Shown piece after piece: positions 22,222 to 29,181 of a stretch of DNA of 38,051 nt. The stretch spans positions 17,588 through 55,638 of the forward strand of contig MGOB01000041.1 of NCBI GenBank assembly GCA_001796995.1. The letters are read 5' to 3'. The translations under genes were made by a program, and so were the position numbers. Position 1 is the first letter of the stretch, and each line of letters opens with the position of its first letter. A model generated the notes under the pieces. The model was given only the letters and a program-made list of their open reading frames with translations. It was not told where the DNA came from and made no database searches. This DNA comes from Chloroflexi bacterium RBG_16_68_14 (lineage in GTDB: Bacteria > Chloroflexota > Dehalococcoidia > DSTF01 > RBG-16-68-14).

Positions 22222-24995
22222 CGGAGGCAGGGCTCATGCTGAGCGCCCTCGGCCAGAAGGGGAGGGCGCGAGGCGCGTCCTACCGTTCCTGGGAAGACCT
22301 CTACCGCCGGAAGTGGACGTGGGATCGGGTGGTGAAGGGCACCTGCAACCGGGCCGACTGCATCGCCGCCTGTACCCTGAACCTCTTCGTCAAGGACGGC
22401 ATCGTCTGGCGGGAGGAGCAGAACGCCATGTACGCCCAGACCAACGCCTCGGTGCCGGACTTCAACCCCCGCGGCTGCCAGAAGGGCATGGTCTACAGCG
22501 ACCTGATGTACGACGCCACCCGCATCAAGTACCCCTTGCGCCGGGTGGGCGAGCGGGGCTCCGGCAAGTGGGAGCGCATCTCCTGGGAGGAGGCGCTGAC
22601 CGAGATCTCCGACAAGGTCATCGACGTCTGCCTGGAGGACGGGCCGGAGAGCGTCGTCTACGACTTCGGCACCACCAACTTGGACTTCGGGCCCGGCACG
22701 CCGGCCGAGCAGCACCTGTTCCAACTGGTGGGCACCAGCGCGCTGGACGAGTGGGCCGGCGTGGGCGACCTGCCCATGGGCGCCATCCAGACCTGGGGCC
22801 TCTTCAACGCTGACGGCACGTCCGATGACTGGTTCAACGCCGAGACGATCCTGGTCTGGCTGGGCAACCCCGTCTACACCCGGGTGCCGGACGTCCACTA
22901 CATGTGGGAGGCACGCTACAAGGGGGCCCAGATCATCACCATCGCGCCGGACTATAACGCCACCGTCGTCCACTCCGACCTGTGGGTGAACCTCCGGGTC
23001 GGGTCTGACGCCGCCCTCGCCCTGGCCATCTGTCAGGTCATCCTGGAGGAGGGGCTGATCAAGGAACGCTACGTCCAGGAGCAGACGGACCTGCCCTTCC
23101 TGCTGCGGGAGGACACCCGCCGCTTCCTCCGCCAGTCCGACCTCGTCGAAGGCGGCAAGGACAACGTCTTCTACTTCTGGGACCGCGCTACCAATTCGCT
23201 GCGGGAGGCGCCGGGGACGGCCGGCCAGCCAGAGCCGTCCATCGCCCTGGGCGACCTGGACCCCGCCCTGGAGGGCCGGTTCGAGGTGGAGCTCGCCACG
23301 GGCGAGCGGGTCTCCGTGCGCCCCGTCTTCGAGCTGCTGCGGGAGCGCCTGCGGGACTACACGCCGGAGCAGGCCGCCAAGATCACCGGCGTGAGCGCCA
23401 AGGTCATCCGCAGGCTGGCCCACCAGGTTGCGGCCAGCCCGGCGGTGCTGGTCTTCTGCTCGTGGGGCGCCTGCAAGCACTACCACATGGACCTCTTCCA
23501 GCGGGCCATCATCCTCATCCTTGCCCTCACCGGCAACACCGGCAAGCGGGGCGCCGGCATGCGCATCGGCGCCTGGTGGAACATGGCCCTCAGTTACAAC
23601 CGGAACATCGGGCGGATGATAGAGGCGCAGGGTCCCAGCGAGCGTCCGAAGGTGCGGGATCTCGAGGAGATGATGAAGTCGATGATGCGCGCCAACAGCC
23701 CGGTGTCGCCGACCATGGTCTGGCTGTACGCCCACGACGAGGGATACCGGAAGCTGGTCGATACCGACTCCTACCATGACCCCGATCTCCCCCGCCCGGT
23801 GGGAGAATATGTGCGGGAGGCGCTGGACAAGGGCTGGATGCCCCTGTACCCCAAGGAGGGCAAGCCGCCTAGGGTCTTCCTTTACACCGGCATGAACCCG
23901 CTGCGCCGCTGGCCGGCGCCCGACGTCATCCGCGAGAACCTCTGGGCGAAGCTGGAGCTCATCGTCACCTGGGAGTTCCGCATGTCCAGCTCGGCCATGT
24001 ACTCGGACATCATCCTGCCGGCGGCCGGCTGGCACGAAAAGTCCGGCATCAAGTTCTGCCAGAGCTACGTGCCCTACGTCTGCGTGGGCGAGAAGGCGGT
24101 GGAGCCCCTCTACGAGTCCAAGAACGAGTTCGACATCATGGCCCGCCTGGCGGCCACCCTCGAGCGGCGCGCCCGGGAGCGGGAGGAGGGCGAGTACACC
24201 GACGCCTTCGGTCGCGAGCACGACCTGCGGGAGATCGCCCGCCTCTGGAGCTTCGACGGCCAGTTCGGGGAGGGCGACGCCGAGAAGGCGCTGGGCGTGG
24301 CCTTCGAGCTGTCGGAGCCCATCGGCGATGTCACCTGGGAGGAGGCCGCTCGCGCCGGCGCTGTGCGGGTGACCAGCGGCGGCAGCTACGGGCCCATCAC
24401 CGCCATCACCAGCGACGTGCGCGTGGACGAGACGGTCTACCCCTGCGCCTGGTTCGTGGAGGGGAAGGAGCCGTGGCCCACCCTCACCGGCCGCCAGCAG
24501 TTCTACATCGATCACCCCTGGTACTTGGAGTTGGGGGAGGAGCTGCCGATGCACAAGGAGTCGCCGCCGGCCGGCGGCGACTATCCGCTCCGGATGACCG
24601 GCGGCCATACCCGCTGGAGCATCCACGCCATCTTCCGCTCCAACCGCACCCTGCTCCGGCTCCAGCGCGGCGGGCCGGTGATGTACGTCAGCCCGAAGGA
24701 CGCCGCAGCGCGCGGGCTGCAGGACCATGACGTGGCCTGGGTGCAGAACGACGTGGGCGGGTTCAAGGTCCACGTCAAGCTGGCGCCCGGCGTCCAGCCC
24801 GGGCAGGTGGTGATGTACCACGCCTGGGAGCCGTACCAGTTCGAGCGGTGGTCGGGGCAGCAGGCGGTCAACCCTTCGCCGTGGAAGCCCCTCCACCTGG
24901 TGGGCGATTACGGCCAGCTCCAGTACCGCTTCGCCCTGGCCCAGCCCAGCAACATCTCGCGGGCGATGACGGTGGAGCTGACGAAGACGAACTGA
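22218..24995 (+). CDS. Type II DMSO-reductase-family molybdoenzyme, catalytic subunit 1
   Basis: A 925-residue alpha subunit of the NarG/EbdA/SerA group. Asp184 (GVGDLPMGAIQTWG) is in the place of the molybdenum-coordinating Asp of NarG. SDDWFNAETILVWLGNPVYTR and TIAPDYNATVVHSDLW follow as in the group. The N-terminal cluster motif is unusual: Cys43, Cys48, Cys52 and Cys87, with no His at the FS0 position kept by the other two copies. No Tat signal is present, so it is probably cytoplasmic. The ATG at 22218 has AGGAGGTG and overlaps the SCP2 gene. Heme, Fe-S and chaperone genes follow directly, forming a complete alpha-gamma-beta-delta set. Confidence 0.92.
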   Translation: MTEAGLMLSALGQKGRARGASYRSWEDLYRRKWTWDRVVKGTCNRADCIAACTLNLFVKDGIVWREEQNAMYAQTNASVPDFNPRGCQKGMVYSDLMYDATRIKYPLRRVGERGSGKWERISWEEALTEISDKVIDVCLEDGPESVVYDFGTTNLDFGPGTPAEQHLFQLVGTSALDEWAGVGDLPMGAIQTWGLFNADGTSDDWFNAETILVWLGNPVYTRVPDVHYMWEARYKGAQIITIAPDYNATVVHSDLWVNLRVGSDAALALAICQVILEEGLIKERYVQEQTDLPFLLREDTRRFLRQSDLVEGGKDNVFYFWDRATNSLREAPGTAGQPEPSIALGDLDPALEGRFEVELATGERVSVRPVFELLRERLRDYTPEQAAKITGVSAKVIRRLAHQVAASPAVLVFCSWGACKHYHMDLFQRAIILILALTGNTGKRGAGMRIGAWWNMALSYNRNIGRMIEAQGPSERPKVRDLEEMMKSMMRANSPVSPTMVWLYAHDEGYRKLVDTDSYHDPDLPRPVGEYVREALDKGWMPLYPKEGKPPRVFLYTGMNPLRRWPAPDVIRENLWAKLELIVTWEFRMSSSAMYSDIILPAAGWHEKSGIKFCQSYVPYVCVGEKAVEPLYESKNEFDIMARLAATLERRAREREEGEYTDAFGREHDLREIARLWSFDGQFGEGDAEKALGVAFELSEPIGDVTWEEAARAGAVRVTSGGSYGPITAITSDVRVDETVYPCAWFVEGKEPWPTLTGRQQFYIDHPWYLELGEELPMHKESPPAGGDYPLRMTGGHTRWSIHAIFRSNRTLLRLQRGGPVMYVSPKDAAARGLQDHDVAWVQNDVGGFKVHVKLAPGVQPGQVVMYHAWEPYQFERWSGQQAVNPSPWKPLHLVGDYGQLQYRFALAQPSNISRAMTVELTKTN

Positions 24996-25010
24996 GAAAG
25001 GAGCACAGTC

Positions 25011-25661
25011 ATGCTGGTAAAGCGCGTCGACGCCAAGAAGGAGGAGCTGCTGGACCCGGCTGGCGCCGCCTGGCGCAAGAGCCGCGGTAGCAAGGTGGTC
25101 CTTTCGCCCACTCCCCTGGACATACAGCCGACGGAGTACGTCCGCGTCTCCTGGCGGGGACGCCCCTACGGCAAGGTCCCCAGCATGCGGGTGAGCGCCC
25201 TCCACAACGGCCGCGACATCTTCTTCCGCCTGGTGTGGGAGGACGATTCCGCGGACAGCAAGATCGCCGATACCAACCAGTTCGTGGACGCCGTCGCCGT
25301 GCTCTTCCCGATTGCCGCTGACGCCCCCCTCATCGGCATGGGGATCAAGGGGAAGCCGGTGAACGCCTGGTTCTGGCGCGCCGACTGGGAGCAACCGAAG
25401 AACGTGGCCGCCGAGGGCATGGGCACGACACAGCGTCGCGATGACCCCGCCCTCGCCGCCAAGGCACGGCACACGCGCGGCCAGTGGGACGTGGTCATCT
25501 CGCGCTCGCTGAACGGGAAGCGGGCGCCCAAGGGCACGGCGACCTTGCAGGCGGGCACGATATCCAAGATCGCCTTCGCCATCTGGCAGGGCGCCAACCA
25601 GGAGCGGGCCGGCATCAAGGCCTTCTCTCTGGACTGGCAGGAGCTACAGATCGAGGCGTAA
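25011..25661 (+). CDS. Ethylbenzene-dehydrogenase-type heme-binding gamma subunit
   Basis: A 216-residue protein matching the EB_dh heme domain: VSALHNGRDIFFRLVWEDDS, FVDAVAVLFP, then GMGIKGKPVNAWFWRADW. Met110 is in the position of the axial heme ligand of EbdC, and Lys203 (GIKAFSLDW) is the candidate second ligand. In that family the gamma subunit binds heme b and passes electrons from the Fe-S subunit to a carrier. Bacterial EbdC is periplasmic, but no signal peptide is seen here, consistent with the alpha subunit also lacking one. The only gamma gene in the cluster, so copies 2 and 3 may share it or do without. Confidence 0.82.
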   Translation: MLVKRVDAKKEELLDPAGAAWRKSRGSKVVLSPTPLDIQPTEYVRVSWRGRPYGKVPSMRVSALHNGRDIFFRLVWEDDSADSKIADTNQFVDAVAVLFPIAADAPLIGMGIKGKPVNAWFWRADWEQPKNVAAEGMGTTQRRDDPALAAKARHTRGQWDVVISRSLNGKRAPKGTATLQAGTISKIAFAIWQGANQERAGIKAFSLDWQELQIEA

Positions 25662-25679
25662 TAGAAAGCGAGGCTCCCC

Positions 25680-26744
25680 ATGGCTGAGCAGCAAGTTCAA
25701 CGGCAGGTGGCCTTCGTCTTCGACCTGAACAAGTGCCTGGGCTGCCAGACCTGCACCATCTCCTGTAAGACCCTCTGGACCGACCAGCCCGGCATGGAGT
25801 ACATGTGGTGGAACATCGTCAACACCATGCCCGGTCGGGGCACGCCCCGCGACCGCGACCAAATGGGCGGCGGCTTCGATGCGGGAGGGAACGCCCGGCC
25901 CGGCGTCCTGCCCAGCGCCGCTGACTTCGGCGAGGCCTGGGAGTTCAACTATGACGAGGTGTTCTACGGCGGCAAGGGCCAGTCCGCCTACCTCCACCCC
26001 CGTCGGCCGGGCACCAACGGCGTAGCGGAGGCACCGGACTGGGGCCCCAACTGGGACGAAGACCAGGGCGCCGGCGAGTACCCCAACAGCTACTACTTCT
26101 ACCTGCCCACCATCTGCATGCACTGCGCTAACCCCGCCTGCCTGGCGGCCTGCCCCCGCCAGGCCATCTTCAAGCGGGAGGAGGACGGCATCGTCCTCAT
26201 CGACGAGGAGCGGTGCGACGGCTATCGCTTCTGCATGGAGGCCTGCCCGTACAAGCGCATCTATTTCAACCAGCCCCGCTCCATCTCCCAGAAGTGCGTG
26301 GCGTGCTTCGCCCGGCTGGAGCAGGGCGTGGCCCCCGCCTGCGTCCGTCAGTGCCCCGGCCGCGTCCGCCACTTCGGCTACCTGGACGACCCGGAGAGCG
26401 ACGTACACAAGCTGGTGGAGGTGTGGAAGGTGGCGCTGCGGCTCCACCCGGAGTGGGGGACCAAGCCCAACGTCTACTACGTGCCTCCCCTCTCCCCTTA
26501 CCGCTTCGACGAGAACGGCGACATCGACGAAGCGAACTCGCGCATCCCGATGGAGTACCTGCGCTCCCTCTTCGGCCTGGAGGTGGATGGCGTCCTGGCC
26601 ACCCTCAAGGAGGAGATGGCCAAGGCGCGCCGCGGCGAGCGGTCAGAGCTGATGGACATCCTCATCGCCTACCGCTGGCAAGACATGTTCAAGCCCTTCG
26701 TCCAGGATCCGGGCGAGCTGGAGCGCCCACCGGTGAAAGCATGA
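25680..26744 (+). CDS. NarH/EbdB-type iron-sulfur beta subunit 1
   Basis: A 354-residue four-cluster electron-transfer subunit. The motifs are CLGCQTCTISC (Cys19/22/25/29), CMHCANPACLAAC, CDGYRFCMEAC and KCVACFARLEQG...CVRQC. In the third motif Tyr stands where a fourth Cys would be (NarH has Trp), which predicts one [3Fe-4S] plus three [4Fe-4S] clusters, as in NarH and EbdB. The twin-Trp MEYMWWNIVNTMPGRG block is shared with type II enzymes. Its stop overlaps the chaperone start (ATGA). Partner of catalytic subunit 1. Confidence 0.93.
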   Translation: MAEQQVQRQVAFVFDLNKCLGCQTCTISCKTLWTDQPGMEYMWWNIVNTMPGRGTPRDRDQMGGGFDAGGNARPGVLPSAADFGEAWEFNYDEVFYGGKGQSAYLHPRRPGTNGVAEAPDWGPNWDEDQGAGEYPNSYYFYLPTICMHCANPACLAACPRQAIFKREEDGIVLIDEERCDGYRFCMEACPYKRIYFNQPRSISQKCVACFARLEQGVAPACVRQCPGRVRHFGYLDDPESDVHKLVEVWKVALRLHPEWGTKPNVYYVPPLSPYRFDENGDIDEANSRIPMEYLRSLFGLEVDGVLATLKEEMAKARRGERSELMDILIAYRWQDMFKPFVQDPGELERPPVKA

Positions 26745-27406
26745 TGCGCGTCGAGGGATTGACCACGGCAGAGCAGACCGAGGCGGCCGCCCGCAGCCAG
26801 CTCTACCGGCTGCTGGCCAACGGCTTCGCCTTCCCCGACCGCGCCTTCTTCGCCGCCCTCGGCAACGGCAGCTATCGACGAGAGGTGGAGGAAACGGCGC
26901 AGGCGCTGCCCTACGCCCTCGATTGCACCCCGGACGGCCTCGGGGCGTCCGGGCAGTACGTCGACTTCCAGGCGGAGTACCTCCGCCTGTTCGAGGCGGC
27001 GATGGGCATGCCGCCCTGCCCCCTCTACAGCGGCCTCTACCGGGGCGGCCGCAAGGCGGTGATGGAGGAGCTGACCCGCTTCTACAACTTCTTCGGGCTC
27101 TCCGTGGAGCAGGGCGCCGGGGAGCTGCCGGACCACCTGACCATGGAGCTGGAGTTCATGCACTTCCTCACCTTCAAAGAGCTGGTCGCCGTCCATGGGG
27201 GCGGGGATCCAGCGCCCTACCGGCGCGCCCAGGGCGACTTCCTCGAGCGGCAGCTCACATCCTGGTTGCCAAAGCTGGAGGAGCGGCTGGAGAGGCTGTC
27301 GCCGCCACCTTTCTATGCTGCGCTGGCCTCTCTCACCAGCGCGCTCACCCACCTGGAGCACGCCTATGTGCGCGAGCTGACCTCGGCGGTCCTAGAAGGA
27401 ACGTGA
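26741..27406 (+). CDS. NarJ/TorD-family molybdoenzyme assembly chaperone
   Basis: A 221-residue all-helical chaperone. YLRLFEAAMGMPPCPLYSGLY and GELPDHLTMELEFMHFL are the family's two signature blocks. These proteins hold the apo catalytic subunit, help insert the molybdenum cofactor and, for Tat substrates, delay export. The ATG at 26741 (ATGATG; the second ATG at 26744 is also possible) overlaps the beta-subunit stop. It is the only chaperone for three catalytic subunits, two without and one with a Tat signal. Confidence 0.88.
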   Translation: MMRVEGLTTAEQTEAAARSQLYRLLANGFAFPDRAFFAALGNGSYRREVEETAQALPYALDCTPDGLGASGQYVDFQAEYLRLFEAAMGMPPCPLYSGLYRGGRKAVMEELTRFYNFFGLSVEQGAGELPDHLTMELEFMHFLTFKELVAVHGGGDPAPYRRAQGDFLERQLTSWLPKLEERLERLSPPPFYAALASLTSALTHLEHAYVRELTSAVLEGT

Positions 27407-27409
27407 GCA

Positions 27410-28525
27410 ATGCCAGCCGTCATCTGCGTTGTGGGCCAGAAGAACGTAGGGAAGACGGCGCTCATCGAGCGCCTCCTGCCGGAGCTGGTCGCCCGCGGCC
27501 GCCGGGTGGCCACCATTAAGCACGACGCCCACGACTTCGAGATCGATATCCCCGGCAAGGACACCTGGCGCCATCGCCAGGCGGGGAGCCGCACCACCAT
27601 CATCGCCTCCTCCTCTAAGGTCGCCATGGTGCGGCTGATGGAGCGGGAGGCGGAGTTGGAGGAGTTGCTCCGGCTGGTGGAGCCCTCCTACGACCTGGTG
27701 CTCATCGAGGGGTTCCGGCGGAGCCCGCTGCCCAAGATCCTCATCCACCGGCCTGAGGCGGGGAAGGAGTCGCCGGCTATCCTCGGCGACGTGTGGGCCG
27801 TCGTTACCGAGGAGGAGACCGACATCGCAAGGAGCGCGCCCCGGTTCCGGCCCGATGACGTGGCCGGCCTGGTCGACCTCATCGAGCAGCGGCTCTTGGG
27901 CGGGCCGGCCCAGGCGTCCGCCTGGAACCTGCCGGCGCTGCTGGCGGAGGCCGGTCGACAGCACGGCCACCTCTGCCCGGGCCAGGTCTTGGGGGTGCGC
28001 ATGGCCATCCTGGGCTGCGAACGGCTCGGCATCCCCGACCCCAAGTCGTCCAAGCGGGTGGTCGTTTTCGTGGAGACCGACCGCTGCGGCGCCGATGCTG
28101 TCCAGACGGTCACCGGCTGCACCCTGGGCAAGCGCACGCTGAAGTTCATGGACTACGGCAAGCTGGCGGCCACGTTCCTCGATACCAAGACGGGCCGGGC
28201 GGTGCGCATCTGCGCCCGCGAGAGCGCCCGAGAGGCCGCCCAGCGCTTCGCGCCCGAGGAGCCGGACCCCCACCGGGCCCAGCTCCGCGCCTACAAGGCC
28301 CTCCCGGACGACGAGCTGTTCACCGTCCAGGAGGTGCGCGTGGAGCTGAGCGAGACAGACCTGCCCGGCCGCCCGCGCCGTCGGGTGACCTGCGAGCGCT
28401 GCGGCGAGGCGGTCAGCGACGCCCGCGAGGTGTCCGCGGGCGGCCGGACGCTCTGCCGGGCGTGCGCGGGCGGCTCCTACTACGCGCCCATCCAGGAGCG
28501 GGTGCGGAAGGAGGCCCGGTCATGA
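27410..28525 (+). CDS. MobB-FmdE-zinc-ribbon fusion protein
   Basis: A 371-residue, three-part protein. Residues 1-160 are MobB: Walker A GQKNVGKT (9-16), TIKHDAHDFEIDIPGKDTWR, and LVLIEGFRRSPLPKI. Residues about 175-300 are an FmdE domain: RQHGHLCPGQVLGVRMA, VETDRCGADAVQTVTGC, and TLKFMDYGKLAATF. The C-terminus is a zinc ribbon, CERCGEAV...LCRACAGG. MobB assists MobA in attaching GMP to molybdopterin; FmdE domains occur with molybdenum/tungsten enzymes and have no settled role. The fusion suggests coupling of cofactor nucleotide attachment to a metal- or protein-recognition step. It overlaps mobA by 4 nt. Confidence 0.9.
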   Translation: MPAVICVVGQKNVGKTALIERLLPELVARGRRVATIKHDAHDFEIDIPGKDTWRHRQAGSRTTIIASSSKVAMVRLMEREAELEELLRLVEPSYDLVLIEGFRRSPLPKILIHRPEAGKESPAILGDVWAVVTEEETDIARSAPRFRPDDVAGLVDLIEQRLLGGPAQASAWNLPALLAEAGRQHGHLCPGQVLGVRMAILGCERLGIPDPKSSKRVVVFVETDRCGADAVQTVTGCTLGKRTLKFMDYGKLAATFLDTKTGRAVRICARESAREAAQRFAPEEPDPHRAQLRAYKALPDDELFTVQEVRVELSETDLPGRPRRRVTCERCGEAVSDAREVSAGGRTLCRACAGGSYYAPIQERVRKEARS

Positions 28526-29178
28526 CGCGTGAGGTCATCGGCGCGGTGCTCGCCGGCGGACGTGGGCGTCGTATCGGCGGCGACAAGCCGTCGCTGGAGG
28601 TCGCCGGGCAGACGCTGGTGCGCCACGCCGTGGATGCCCTGCGTCTGGCGGGGCTGGACATCGCCCTGGTGCTCCGGCCCGGCCAGCCGGTACCCCTTAC
28701 CAGCCACACGGTGGCCGTCATCCGGGACGAGGTGGAGGACACCGGGCCCCTGGGCGGTCTCCACGCCCTCCTGCGCTGGCTGCCGGTCGAGTGGGCGCTG
28801 GTCGCGCCCTGCGATCAGCCCTTCCTGGCGCCGGAGCTGCTGCGAGGGCTGCTGACGGAGCCCAGGGACGATGTGGAGGTCATCGTTGGGCGGCCCGGAG
28901 ACCTCTTAGAACCGCTGCCCGGCCTCTATCGCCGCACCTGCCTGCGCGCCGTCGAAGAGGCGCTGGCCCGCCCCGGGCGGGAGCGCAGCCTGGGCGAGCT
29001 CCTCTCCTCGCTGCGGGTGCAGGCCGTACCGAAGGAGGCGCTGCGCCGTTGGGACGCCGAGCTCCTCTCCTACGTGAACGTCAATACGCCGGCCGACCTG
29101 GCGCGGGCCCGCGCCATCGTCGCCTCGGCCGGTGCGGAACATCGAGCGTCTGAACAGTTCGTGGGTCAGCGGAGGTGA
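28522..29178 (+). CDS. mobA: Molybdenum cofactor guanylyltransferase MobA
   Basis: A 218-residue nucleotidyltransferase. AVLAGGRGRRIGGDKP (residues 8-23) is the GTP-binding loop; VIRDEVEDTGPLGGLHALL and VAPCDQPFLAPELL carry the metal-binding Asp region; YVNVNTPADLARA closes the fold. It adds GMP to molybdopterin to form the guanine dinucleotide cofactor used by all DMSO-reductase-family enzymes. The ATG at 28522 overlaps the MobB fusion (ATGA), and the next molybdoenzyme starts 3 nt after its stop, tying cofactor supply to apo-enzyme synthesis. Confidence 0.92.
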   Translation: MTREVIGAVLAGGRGRRIGGDKPSLEVAGQTLVRHAVDALRLAGLDIALVLRPGQPVPLTSHTVAVIRDEVEDTGPLGGLHALLRWLPVEWALVAPCDQPFLAPELLRGLLTEPRDDVEVIVGRPGDLLEPLPGLYRRTCLRAVEEALARPGRERSLGELLSSLRVQAVPKEALRRWDAELLSYVNVNTPADLARARAIVASAGAEHRASEQFVGQRR

Positions 29179-29181
29179 GCC

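Noticed and set aside
22197..25472. A 1091-codon open frame on the minus strand
   Set aside because: It lies exactly opposite the first molybdoenzyme and heme-subunit genes. Its translation is rich in His, Gly, Val, Leu and Arg with no motif. It is a by-product of high GC codon use.
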